Origin: Amnibacterium setariae
GTDB taxonomy: Bacteria; Actinomycetota; Actinomycetes; Actinomycetales; Microbacteriaceae
DNA length: 64,000 nucleotides
Reading direction: 5' to 3'
NCBI RefSeq assembly: GCF_003581425.1
Contig: NZ_QXTG01000002.1
Span: forward strand, 1,178,001-1,242,000
Part shown: one piece after another, positions 57,139-64,000 of the stretch
Position numbering within the stretch: the first letter of the stretch is position 1
How the letters are laid out: every line of letters begins with the position of its first letter
The notes under the pieces: model-generated
What the model was told of the DNA's origin: nothing
Seen by the model: the letters and a program-made list of their open reading frames with translations, nothing else
The model's database searches: none
Position numbers and translations under genes: made by a program

Positions 57139-58110
57139 TCACCCGAGGGCGGGATCGAGCACGAAGCGGCCGAACAGGTCTCCGGCGTCCATCCGCCGGT
57201 GCGCCTCCGCGGCGGACCCGAGCGGGAGCACCGCCTCCACGACCGGGGTCGGCGCACCGCCCCGACCGGCCGCGGCGAGCTGCTCGGCGCGGACCCGGTC
57301 GCGATCCGCGACGGGCACCGTCGCGAGGCTGAAGCTCGCGAAGGACCGCGACCGCTGGAAGTCCCGCAGCAGCGCCGCGCCGAAGTCCGGCGGCGGGTAC
57401 CCGCCGACCGCGCCGACGAGCACGAGCCGGCCGTTCGACGCGAGACGCTCGAGGAAGGCGGGCATCGCGGCCCCGCCGACGACGTCGATCACGACGTCGA
57501 ACTCGGCGGGGGCGGAGGGATCCCCGGACCCGTCCCGGTCGAGCACGTGCGTCGCGCCGTGGGCCCGGAGCCGCGCCCCGCGCGCCGCCGACGACGTCGT
57601 CACGGCGACCGCGCTCGCGCCGCCGTGCACGGCGAGCTCGACGGTCGCGACGCCGATGCTGCCCGCCGCGCCGCGGACGAGCACCGACTCCCCCGCGGTG
57701 AACCGGGCGTGCGCGAGCGCGAAGTGCGCGACCACGCCCGCGCTGCCGAGCGCGACCGCATCGGCCGAGCCGGTCTCCGCGGGCAGGGCGACGACGTCGG
57801 CCACACCCGCGACCGCGAGCTCGGCGTAGCCGCCGCTCGTGCCCGTGAACGCCCACACCCGCCGGCCGATCCAGCCCAGGTCGACGCCCGCGCCGACGGT
57901 CTCCACGGCGCCGGCGACCTCGCTGCCGGGCACCATCCCCTGCGGGTACGCGGAGCCGAGCATGCCGCGGCGGATCATCGCGTCCACGCCGCCGACGCCG
58001 ATCGCCTCGGTCCGGATCACGACCTGCCCGGGTCCGGCGACCGGATCCGGCACCTCCCGCACGACCAGCCCGTCCGGGTCGCCGAACCGCTCGATCACCG
58101 CTGCGCGCAC
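57139..58110 (-). CDS. Quinone oxidoreductase-like MDR (zinc-free)
   Basis: A 323-residue medium-chain reductase of the NADPH:quinone oxidoreductase type. The start VRAAVIERFGDPDGLVVREV, the NADPH loop GAAGSIGVATVELAV (about 148) and the C-terminal GSAAEAHRRMDAGDLFGRFV fit; zinc-ligand Cys residues are absent. GTG at 58110 follows GGAGG. It is divergent from a TetR gene with 74 bp between them, so it is the likely target of that regulator and may handle electrophiles or quinones. Confidence 0.9.
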   Translation of the reverse strand: MRAAVIERFGDPDGLVVREVPDPVAGPGQVVIRTEAIGVGGVDAMIRRGMLGSAYPQGMVPGSEVAGAVETVGAGVDLGWIGRRVWAFTGTSGGYAELAVAGVADVVALPAETGSADAVALGSAGVVAHFALAHARFTAGESVLVRGAAGSIGVATVELAVHGGASAVAVTTSSAARGARLRAHGATHVLDRDGSGDPSAPAEFDVVIDVVGGAAMPAFLERLASNGRLVLVGAVGGYPPPDFGAALLRDFQRSRSFASFSLATVPVADRDRVRAEQLAAAGRGGAPTPVVEAVLPLGSAAEAHRRMDAGDLFGRFVLDPALG

Positions 58111-58150
58111 TGCGCCACCTCCGTCTGGTCGATACTGCGGGGACGGTAGT

Positions 58151-58164
58151 GGACGCCTGCGTCC
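58151..58164. promoter_or_regulatory. Palindrome in the TetR/quinone reductase space
   Basis: GGACGC-CT-GCGTCC is a perfect inverted repeat centred between the two divergent starts, a candidate TetR operator. Confidence 0.5.
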
Positions 58165-58184
58165 GCTTGACGGAAGTGGGAGCG

Positions 58185-58766
58185 ATGGCCGCGACGGTGC
58201 CTCGGATGCGGTCCGACGCGCGCGAGAACCGGGACCGGATCGTCGCAGCAACCCGCGCGCTGTTCGGGGAGCGCGGGCTCGAGGTCGGGATGCGGGAGGT
58301 CGCGCGGCGGGCGGAGGTGGGCCCCGCGACCCTCTACCGGCGGTTCCCGACCCGGGACGCGCTCGTCGACGAGGCGTTCGCGGCCGAGATGCTCGCCTGC
58401 CGCCGGATCGTCGAGGACGGCTGCGGCGATCCCGACGCGTGGCGCGGGCTCACCACGACGATCCGCGCGCTGGTCGCCCTGTCCGTCCGCAACCGCGGCT
58501 TCGTCGATGCGCTGCTCGCGTCGGCGCCTCCGCCGCCGGGGCTGCTCGCGCACCGCCGGGAGCTGCTCGGGCTCCTCGACGGCCTGGCGGTCCGGGCGAA
58601 ACGGGAGGGCGCGCTCCGCTCCGACGTCGCCGTCGGCGATCTCGTCCTCCTGCTGCAGGCCGGCCGGGGTCTCCCCGCCGGCCCGGCGGCGCGGGTCGAC
58701 CGGGCGGCTCGTCGGTTCGCCGACCTGACGATCGACGCGCTCCGCACCCGGCCGGCGGGCCGCTGA
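58185..58766 (+). CDS. TetR-family regulator
   Basis: A 193-residue repressor. The N-terminal helix-turn-helix (about 12-60) has DRIVAATRALFGERGLEVGM, REVARRAEVGPATLYRRFPT and RDALVDEAF. The C-terminal domain is all-helical and forms the ligand pocket and dimer interface. ATG at 58185 has GGGAG three bases upstream. It is divergent from the quinone oxidoreductase gene. Confidence 0.92.
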   Translation: MAATVPRMRSDARENRDRIVAATRALFGERGLEVGMREVARRAEVGPATLYRRFPTRDALVDEAFAAEMLACRRIVEDGCGDPDAWRGLTTTIRALVALSVRNRGFVDALLASAPPPPGLLAHRRELLGLLDGLAVRAKREGALRSDVAVGDLVLLLQAGRGLPAGPAARVDRAARRFADLTIDALRTRPAGR

Positions 58767-58791
58767 ACCCGCGCCGGCTCGCGCTCGCGCC

Positions 58792-59730
58792 TCACTCGGC
58801 GGCCCGGCGCGGGACCAGGACCACGAGTGCGAGCGCGGCGAGCAGCAGGAGCATCCCGAGCAGCGCGACCGGGGCGAGGCGCTCGCCGAGGACGGCGACG
58901 CCGAGCACCGCGGCGAGAGCGGGCTCCGCGAGGCTGAGCGTGCCGACCGCGGACGCGCTCGAGCGCCGCAGCCCGAAGACGAACGCGGCGTAGGCGGCGG
59001 CGGTCCCCGCGAGCCCGGTCCACGCGATCTGCAGCACCGTCGGCCCGTCGAGCAGCCCGTCGGGGTGCGCGACGAGCAGCGGCGACAGGAGGACGCCGGC
59101 CACGAGCAGGCTCGCGGCGGTCGCGGGCAGGGCCGGCGCCCCCGCGTCGAGGAACCGCTTCGCGGCGACCGTGTAGACGCCGTAGCAGGCGCCGGCGACG
59201 AGCGCGACGAGCACCCCGGCCGTCGAGGCGCTGCGCGGCCCGGCGGGGACGAGGACGAGCGCGCTGCCGGCGATCGCCGCCGCGGTCGCGAGCACCCAGC
59301 CGACGGCGATGCGCTCCCCCGTCCAGAGCCGCGCGCACAGCCCCGTCGCGACGGGGGCGACGCCGAGCGCGATCGCCGTGCCGAGCGCTGCGCCGAGCTC
59401 GTGCACCGCGTGGGCGAACGCCACCTGGTAGACCCCCGTCGCGATCGCGGCGAGCGCCACCCAGCCGCGCACGCCGCGACGGAGCAGCACGCCCCAGCCG
59501 CCCGTGCGGAGGCCGAGGAGCGCCAGGACCGCGCCGCCCACCAGGAGCCGGCCGACGCCGAGCGCGCCCGGATCGGCGGCGGGCCCCGCGAGCACCTGCG
59601 CCGGCCCGACCGTCCCCCACAGCGCCGCCGCGAGCAGCACGGCCGCCGGTCCGACGAGGCGGTGCCCGCTCCGTGCCCCGGCGACGGACCCCGATCGGTC
59701 CCGCGCACGCCGCGCCGTGATCGCTCCCAC
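58792..59730 (-). CDS. EamA/DMT-family transporter
   Basis: A 312-residue membrane protein with ten helices in two EamA repeats (about 25-155 and 170-305). LLAAALWGTVGPAQVL opens repeat one, and TVAAKRFLDAG and SLAEPALAAVLGVAVLGERL lie in repeat two. It is likely a drug/metabolite exporter. GTG at 59730 is leaderless behind TACGGT. Confidence 0.9.
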   Translation of the reverse strand: MGAITARRARDRSGSVAGARSGHRLVGPAAVLLAAALWGTVGPAQVLAGPAADPGALGVGRLLVGGAVLALLGLRTGGWGVLLRRGVRGWVALAAIATGVYQVAFAHAVHELGAALGTAIALGVAPVATGLCARLWTGERIAVGWVLATAAAIAGSALVLVPAGPRSASTAGVLVALVAGACYGVYTVAAKRFLDAGAPALPATAASLLVAGVLLSPLLVAHPDGLLDGPTVLQIAWTGLAGTAAAYAAFVFGLRRSSASAVGTLSLAEPALAAVLGVAVLGERLAPVALLGMLLLLAALALVVLVPRRAAE

Positions 59731-59736
59731 GCCGTG

Positions 59737-59742
59737 ACCGTA
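59737..59742 (-). promoter_or_regulatory. -10 box of a leaderless promoter (TACGGT)
   Basis: TACGGT, six bases, then the EamA GTG at 59730. Confidence 0.6.
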
Positions 59743-59879
59743 CGCACCCGTCGGGAGCGTCCCGTCCCGCGCCGTACGCCGTACGGCGGCAGGCCCGCTC
59801 CGCCGATCGCGGCCGTTCCCTCGCGGCGCGTCGCGCCCCTCCGCCGGATCCTGTGCGCCTGCCCCGGATCCGGCAGCGC

Positions 59880-59885
59880 TACCGT
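59880..59885 (+). promoter_or_regulatory. -10 box of a leaderless promoter (TACCGT)
   Basis: TACCGT, six bases, then GTG at 59892. This decides the start of the single-helix protein. Confidence 0.6.
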
Positions 59886-59891
59886 GCGCCC

Positions 59892-60527
59892 GTGCCCGTC
59901 GAGCCGCAGGACCAGCCGGACGCGCTGGAGGCGGCGCGACGGGCCCTGTACCGGCCCGGCGCGGGCGCCGAGGAGGTCGCCGCGTTCCAGCGGATGCGCA
60001 CCGGGGCCCCGGCCGGCGGCGCGCACCCGGGGATGGACGCGGGCGCGCGGCCGCGCACGGTCCCGCGCCACCCGCTGCCGCTGCTGGGCGGCCTCGGTCT
60101 CGTCGTCCTGCTGGCGACGGGAGCCCTCACCGCGGTGCTCGCGCGGCAGGCACCGCCCGCGACGCAGCCGTCGGCCACGGCGCGGCCGCTCGCGACGGCC
60201 GCCGCAGCGGCCGTGCCGTCGGCGACCGCAACCGCGCCGACCGGGTCCGCCCTCCCGCCCGACTGGAAGGGCGCGCGGGTCGTGGCCGCCGCAGGACCCG
60301 CTCGCGGATCGCAGTACCTCCCGACCGGCGTCCCGGCGGAGGCGTTCCTCCTGCTCGTCGACTGCCCGACCGGGGACGGGACCTGGCGCGCGGCGTGGGA
60401 CGGCCTCGTCACCCTCAGCGCACCGTGCGGGCGCCCGAGCGCCGTGCCGCTGACGCCGACGGGCGGCACCCTGCGGGTGAGCGTGGACGGCCTCGAGCCG
60501 TTCTCGGTGTCCCTGCTCGCACGCTGA
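59892..60527 (+). CDS. Single-helix membrane protein with extracytoplasmic domain
   Basis: A 211-residue protein starting at the leaderless GTG 59892. A cytosolic segment (about 1-62) is followed by one membrane helix (about 63-85, LGGLGLVVLLATGALTAVLA), a Thr/Ala/Pro linker and a small beta-rich ectodomain with two Cys (LLLVDCPTGD and LSAPCGRPS), which could form a disulfide. The layout resembles the sigma-linked stalk protein at 15.6-16.3 kb but the domains differ and no sigma gene is adjacent. The function is unknown. Confidence 0.7.
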   Translation: MPVEPQDQPDALEAARRALYRPGAGAEEVAAFQRMRTGAPAGGAHPGMDAGARPRTVPRHPLPLLGGLGLVVLLATGALTAVLARQAPPATQPSATARPLATAAAAAVPSATATAPTGSALPPDWKGARVVAAAGPARGSQYLPTGVPAEAFLLLVDCPTGDGTWRAAWDGLVTLSAPCGRPSAVPLTPTGGTLRVSVDGLEPFSVSLLAR

Positions 60528-60606
60528 ACGGCGCGGCCGGGCGCCGCGCGGAGGCGCCGGGCCGGGCCAGACTCGGACGGTCCGCCGCGGACGTCGAAGG
60601 AGGACC

Positions 60607-61506
60607 GTGCCCGTTCCCGCCGCCATCCCCAGCCCGCCGACGGCGTGGGCGGAGCTGCACCTCGGCCCGCTGACCGTCCACACGTACGCGCTCTGCATCC
60701 TCGCCGGCATCGTCGCGGCGATCCTCGTGACGCAGCAGCGCCTCGCGCGGCGCGGCGTGCCGCGCGGGATCGTGCTCGACGTGGCGATCTGGGTCGTGCC
60801 CCTCGGGATCTTCGTCGCCCGGATCTACCACGTGCTCACGCACACCGGCGACTACTTCTTCGCGGGCGCGGACCTGTGGAACGTGCTCGCGATCTGGGAC
60901 GGCGGGAACGCGATCTACGGCTCGATGCTCGGCGGCGCGCTCGGCATCTGGATCGGGTGCCGTCGCGCCGGGCTGCGGTTCTGGGCGTTCGTCGACGCGA
61001 TGGCGCCGGGCATGCTGCTCGCGCAGGCGATCGGGCGGCTCGGCAACTGGTTCAACCACGAGCTCTTCGGGCTGCCGACGACCCTGCCGTGGGGCCTCGA
61101 GATCCCCGCCGGCGACCCGCACCTGCCGGCCGGCGTCGCGCCGGGAACCCTGTTCCACCCGCTGTTCCTCTACGAGATCGTCTGGAACCTGATCGGGATC
61201 GGCATCATCCTGCTGCTGGAGCGGCGCTTCCGACTCCAGCGGGGCCGGGCGATCGGCGTCTACCTCGTCTGGTACGGCCTCGGCCGCAGCTGGCTCGAGG
61301 CGATCCGCATCGACCCGACCAGCGACGCCTTCCTCGGCGTGCCCGCCAACGACTGGGCGTCGTTCGCGGCCGTCGCGATCGGCGTCGTCGTCCTCGTCGT
61401 GAAGGGCCGCCGGCACCGCGACCCCGAGCCCTCCCCCTGGCTGCCCGGGCGCGAGCCGATCGTGCAGGACACGACTGCTGCGGAGGTCGTGGCCGCTCAG
61501 CGCTGA
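60607..61506 (+). CDS. lgt: Prolipoprotein diacylglyceryl transferase
   Basis: A 299-residue inner-membrane enzyme that transfers diacylglycerol from phosphatidylglycerol to the lipobox Cys of prolipoproteins. Seven helices are seen, and the Lgt signature reads GRLGNWFNHELFG (about 140). Also present are the essential-His region VHTYALCILAG (about 25) and YGLGRSWLEAIRIDP. GTG at 60607 follows AAGGAGG. The lipoproteins at 35.6, 43.3 and 48 kb are substrates in principle. Its end overlaps the convergent gene by ten bases. Confidence 0.96.
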   Translation: MPVPAAIPSPPTAWAELHLGPLTVHTYALCILAGIVAAILVTQQRLARRGVPRGIVLDVAIWVVPLGIFVARIYHVLTHTGDYFFAGADLWNVLAIWDGGNAIYGSMLGGALGIWIGCRRAGLRFWAFVDAMAPGMLLAQAIGRLGNWFNHELFGLPTTLPWGLEIPAGDPHLPAGVAPGTLFHPLFLYEIVWNLIGIGIILLLERRFRLQRGRAIGVYLVWYGLGRSWLEAIRIDPTSDAFLGVPANDWASFAAVAIGVVVLVVKGRRHRDPEPSPWLPGREPIVQDTTAAEVVAAQR

Positions 61507-62045
61507 GCGACCACCGCCTGGAGCAGGCGGATCGCGGCACCGAGATCGCCGGAGGCGAGCAGCCCGGGCCCGAGCGGGCCGGACGGGTCGTCGCCGAGAC
61601 GCGGGAGGCGCGCGAGCGCCGTGCGCACGGCGGCCGTCATCGCGGCCGCCTGCCGCTGCACCTCGCGGTCCCGCGCTTCCGCGTCGTGCGGGTGGGCGAG
61701 CGCGGCAGCCCGCGACGCGTACGCGGCGGCGCCGAGCGCGTGCGCGCCCATGTGGGCGACGGCGGCGGCCTGCGCGGCGGCGCGCGCGGCCGCGGCGCCC
61801 GCCGGCGTCGTCGCCCGGTGCGCGGCGCGGCCGGCGACGAACCGGCGGCGGATCTCCCCGGCGGCGTCGAGCTCGCCGCGGGCGAAGGCCCGCGCGCGCT
61901 CGATCGCCTCGCGCGGCACCCCCACGCCCGGCGCCTCCGCCTCGAACACGGGCAGGACCCGCTCCGCGCAGTCCGCGGCCCACGCGGCGACCGTGCGCCG
62001 GTCCTCCTCCGTCAGCGTCTGCGCCGACACCGTCCCGGCCGTCAT
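61497..62045 (-). CDS. Putative immunity-like protein (Imm5-like)
   Basis: A 182-residue Ala-rich, all-helical protein. DRRTVAAWAADCAERVLPVF (about 15-35), AIERARAFARGELDAAGEIR and AHMGAHALGAAAYA match the family annotated as putative immunity proteins (Imm5-like, PF21805), first noticed beside polymorphic toxins. No toxin gene is adjacent here. ATG at 62045 overlaps the RidA stop, so it is co-translated with RidA, arguing for a metabolic or orphan role. Confidence 0.65.
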   Translation of the reverse strand: MTAGTVSAQTLTEEDRRTVAAWAADCAERVLPVFEAEAPGVGVPREAIERARAFARGELDAAGEIRRRFVAGRAAHRATTPAGAAAARAAAQAAAVAHMGAHALGAAAYASRAAALAHPHDAEARDREVQRQAAAMTAAVRTALARLPRLGDDPSGPLGPGLLASGDLGAAIRLLQAVVAQR

Positions 62046-62458
62046 CGGGCGCCTCCAGCGGGGCGCGCCGCCGTCGCCTCGATCTCGACGAGCTGGTCCG
62101 CGTAGCCGAGCACGGTCACGCCGACCAGGGTCGCGGGCACCTCGAGGTCGCCGAGGCGCTCCCGCACGACCGCCCACGCGGCGCCGAGGTCGTCCCGCCG
62201 GCTCGAGGCGACGAGGATCCGGAGGAACGCGAGGTCGGTCCGCGCCGCCTCGCACGCCGCGAGCACCCGATCGAGGTTCTCGAGCGCGCGCCGCGTCTGC
62301 GCGACGAGGTCGCCCGGCGCCGTCGTCGTCCCGTCGTCCTCGAGCGGGCAGACCCCGGCGAGCAGCAGCAGCTCGCTCCCCTCCGCGACGGCCGCGGCGT
62401 CGGCGTACTCGGCGTGCCGCAGGTCGGTCGAGCGGAGGAGACGGACGGCGGGGGTCAC
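62042..62458 (-). CDS. RidA/YjgF-family protein
   Basis: A 138-residue protein of the RidA superfamily, trimeric enamine/imine deaminases that protect PLP enzymes. LLLAGVCPLEDDGTTTAPGD (about 30), ALENLDRVLAACEAARTDLA and VPATLVGVTVLGYADQLVEI follow the fold; the last segment carries EIEA where canonical RidA keeps an active-site Glu. The catalytic Arg is not certain. GTG at 62458 is leaderless behind TACGGT. Confidence 0.88.
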   Translation of the reverse strand: MTPAVRLLRSTDLRHAEYADAAAVAEGSELLLLAGVCPLEDDGTTTAPGDLVAQTRRALENLDRVLAACEAARTDLAFLRILVASSRRDDLGAAWAVVRERLGDLEVPATLVGVTVLGYADQLVEIEATAARPAGGAR

Positions 62459-62464
62459 ACGGGA

Positions 62465-62470
62465 ACCGTA
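62465..62470 (-). promoter_or_regulatory. -10 box of a leaderless promoter (TACGGT)
   Basis: TACGGT, six bases, then the RidA GTG at 62458. The same hexamer serves EamA. Confidence 0.6.
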
Positions 62471-62536
62471 GGCGGGCCCTCGCGATCCGGCCACCGAGGT
62501 GCGACCCTGAGGGCCCGACCGCCGAGGGAGGCCGCC

Positions 62537-62920
62537 GTGACGCCGCTGCACGAATTCCTGCGCTCCTGGGAGCGGGCGTGCGACCGGCGGGACCTGCCGA
62601 AGCTCGTCGCGGAGGTCGCCGTGCCGGAGGGGGCGCAGTCGCCGGCGGCGCGGATGGGCCGTGAGCACCTGCTCGCCTGCGCGCTCGACCCGCACGAGGC
62701 GGATGCGGTGCTCAGCGAGATCGCCCTGCTGACGCTGACCGACGACGGCGCCGAGACCTGGCGGCTCCGCCGCCTGAGCGGGCAGCAGGCCGCCTTCATC
62801 ACCGGCGGCCGCCTGTCGGCGCACTTCGCGCGGTCGTTCGTGCTCGCGACGGCCGTGGTCCCCGCCTCGGCGTCGAGGCCGCGCCGAGCGCGCGAGGACG
62901 CGGCCGACGGCGGCCGCTGA
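62537..62920 (+). CDS. Hypothetical protein
   Basis: A 127-residue soluble protein; GTG at 62537 follows GGGAGG. The pattern is helix (LHEFLRSWERACDRRDLPKL), mixed core (AVLSEIALLTLTDDGAETWR) and a basic, disordered C-terminus. It resembles small actinobacterial proteins of unknown role; no motif is recognised. It is divergent from RidA and convergent with the VanZ gene. Confidence 0.6.
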   Translation: MTPLHEFLRSWERACDRRDLPKLVAEVAVPEGAQSPAARMGREHLLACALDPHEADAVLSEIALLTLTDDGAETWRLRRLSGQQAAFITGGRLSAHFARSFVLATAVVPASASRPRRAREDAADGGR

Positions 62921-62953
62921 CGGGCGCTCCGACCCGCTCCGCTGAGCAGCCGC

Positions 62954-63475
62954 TCAGGCCCCGCCCGCGACCGCCTGCGGACCGGACCGGCGGAGTGGCA
63001 GGGCGACGAGGAGCGCGAGCGCGGCCAGCACGCCTCCCGCTGCCGCCCCGACCGCGTTGCTCCAGAGGTCGTCGGTGTCGCACGCGCGTCCGAGCGGCAC
63101 CACGGCGCCCTGCACCACCTCGATGCTCGCGGAGAGGGCGACGGCACCGAGGACGACGAGCAGCGGACGCCGCGTCGCGAGGCCGCCGAAGTACGCGAGC
63201 GGGACGAACAGGACCATGTTCGCAAGGCCCGTCACCCCGGGCGAGAACGGTTCCCACTGGATCGCGCAGAACGCGGGCGCCGGCTCCGCGGAGGACGGCG
63301 TGAGCGTCAGCGCGAGCACCGCGACCCCGCCGAGCACGGCGAGCACCTGGAGCGCCCGGCGAGCCCGGTCCCCCGCCCGGACCAGGAGCAGGCCGGCGCC
63401 GACGCACGCCAGCACGAACCCCGCGAACAGCGCCGGCACGAAGGCGTGCAGCATCACCAGCGCCGTCGAGACCAC
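62954..63475 (-). CDS. VanZ-like membrane protein
   Basis: A 173-residue protein with four or five helices. The VanZ-domain features are LANMVLFVPLAYFGGL (about 85), SASIEVVQGAVVPLGRACDT (about 113) and DDLWSNAVGAAAGG. VanZ proteins can raise tolerance to teicoplanin-type glycopeptides, but most actinobacterial homologues are uncharacterised. GTG at 63475 is leaderless behind TACTGT. Confidence 0.85.
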   Translation of the reverse strand: MVSTALVMLHAFVPALFAGFVLACVGAGLLLVRAGDRARRALQVLAVLGGVAVLALTLTPSSAEPAPAFCAIQWEPFSPGVTGLANMVLFVPLAYFGGLATRRPLLVVLGAVALSASIEVVQGAVVPLGRACDTDDLWSNAVGAAAGGVLAALALLVALPLRRSGPQAVAGGA

Positions 63476-63481
63476 CGCTGC

Positions 63482-63487
63482 ACAGTA
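63482..63487 (-). promoter_or_regulatory. -10 box of a leaderless promoter (TACTGT)
   Basis: TACTGT, six bases, then the VanZ-like GTG at 63475. Confidence 0.6.
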
Positions 63488-63524
63488 CGGGCGCCCCGGT
63501 CGGCGGACCGCGCCGCACCGCCGC

Positions 63525-64000
63525 TCAGGCGAGCAGCCAGCCGCGCTCCGCGGCGATGCGGACCGCCTCCGCCGCGTTGCGGGCGCCCGTCTTGCCGATG
63601 CCGGCGGAGAGGTGGTTGCGCACCGTGCCCTCGGAGAGGTGCAGGCGCCCGGCCACCGCGAGCGCCGTGCCGTCGTCGCGGAAGGCGAGCAGCACGTCCC
63701 GCTCGCGCGGGCTGAGGGGCGAGGGACCGACGGCGAGCGACTCCGCGGCGAGGTCCGGGTCGACGACCCGCTCCCCCGCGGCGACGCGGCGGACGACCGC
63801 GGCGAGCCGGGCGGAGGGCGTGTCCTTCACCACGAAGCCGGAGGCGCCCGCCTCGAGCGCGAGCCGCAGGTAGCCCGGGCGGCCGAACGTCGTGACGATG
63901 AGGCTGCGGCAGGCCGGGTGCCGCGCCGCGAGCTCGCGCGCCGCGGCGATGCCGTCGAGCCCCGGCATCTCGACGTCGAGCAGCGCGACGTCGGCCCGGG
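63525..64000 (-). CDS. LuxR/NarL-type response regulator (5' truncated by window)
   Basis: The C-terminal part of a two-component response regulator; the frame runs off the right edge. The receiver part shows the phospho-acceptor region RADVALLDVEMPGLDG and the Thr/Lys switch residues in SLIVTTFGRPGYL and GASGFVVKDTPSARL. The LuxR-type DNA-binding domain follows (LSPRERDVLLAFRDDGTALA, then AGRLHLSEGTVRNHLSAGIG). The partner histidine kinase is presumably upstream, outside the window. Confidence 0.92.
   Translation of the reverse strand, partial: RADVALLDVEMPGLDGIAAARELAARHPACRSLIVTTFGRPGYLRLALEAGASGFVVKDTPSARLAAVVRRVAAGERVVDPDLAAESLAVGPSPLSPRERDVLLAFRDDGTALAVAGRLHLSEGTVRNHLSAGIGKTGARNAAEAVRIAAERGWLLA

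Noticed and set aside
61497-62045. A toxin-immunity module
   Set aside because: Neighbours are lgt and RidA with no toxin-like gene on either side; the immunity label rests on family naming only.
1-64000. tRNA, rRNA or prophage genes
   Set aside because: I found no cloverleaf-like sequence with a recognisable T-loop, no rRNA segments and no cluster of phage structural genes; a tRNAscan or Rfam search would settle it.

Overview
The window reads as chromosomal DNA of a very GC-rich actinobacterium. The evidence is many GTG starts, ATGA and GTGA stop/start overlaps, leaderless genes with a TANNNT box exactly six bases before the start codon, F420/LLM-type oxidoreductases, ESX-type secretion ATPase sequence and ECF sigma factors. 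The gene set and a short intergenic repeat suggest Microbacteriaceae or a close relative, but no rRNA or other marker here fixes the genus.

Region by region. 1-2.4 kb: the 3' part of an EccC-type type VII secretion ATPase and a MinD-like protein. 2.5-16.9 kb: mostly single housekeeping or accessory genes. These are a Tat-exported metallophosphatase, an arginase-fold protein, a TerC protein behind a yybP-ykoY (Mn2+) riboswitch, an acyltransferase, a DEAD-box helicase, an LLM oxidoreductase coupled to a Gfo/Idh-aldo/keto reductase fusion, an ABM protein, a DUF1992 protein, and an ECF sigma factor with a membrane-anchored partner. 17-20.8 kb: an envelope or general stress block, with a soluble Ser/Thr kinase carrying a C-terminal GAF-like region, CsbD, Asp23/Gls24, and a divergent ECF sigma factor translationally coupled to two more Asp23-like genes.

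23.3-37.5 kb is a sugar and sugar-acid catabolic island. It holds GntR/FCD regulators, L-fuconate dehydratase, an L-fucose-dehydrogenase-like aldo/keto reductase, a Zn alcohol dehydrogenase, two SDRs, a KDPG-type aldolase, a KDG-type kinase, a second enolase-superfamily dehydratase, an L-rhamnose-type mutarotase, a CUT1 importer without its ATPase, and a fuconolactonase-like amidohydrolase. At 44.3-47.2 kb a secreted beta-helix protein (GH141-like) and a third GntR/FCD regulator share an upstream motif with the fuconolactonase gene, so polymer attack, uptake and oxidation of L-fucose-type sugars may be co-controlled. Between them lie a peptide-type ABC importer operon (38-43 kb) and a DJ-1/PfpI protein.

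47-64 kb is mixed: MarR, a class A beta-lactamase, a berberine-bridge-type flavoenzyme, an HSL-type esterase, a sugar-diacid pair (enolase-superfamily enzyme plus KdgD), a 2OG-Fe(II) dioxygenase, an epoxide-hydrolase-type enzyme, a TetR/quinone-oxidoreductase pair, EamA, Lgt, an Imm5-like protein with RidA, VanZ, and the 3' part of a LuxR-type response regulator cut by the window edge. I see no tRNA, rRNA, CRISPR array, transposase or prophage. Dispersed 36-42 bp palindromic repeats sit in at least five intergenic spaces.
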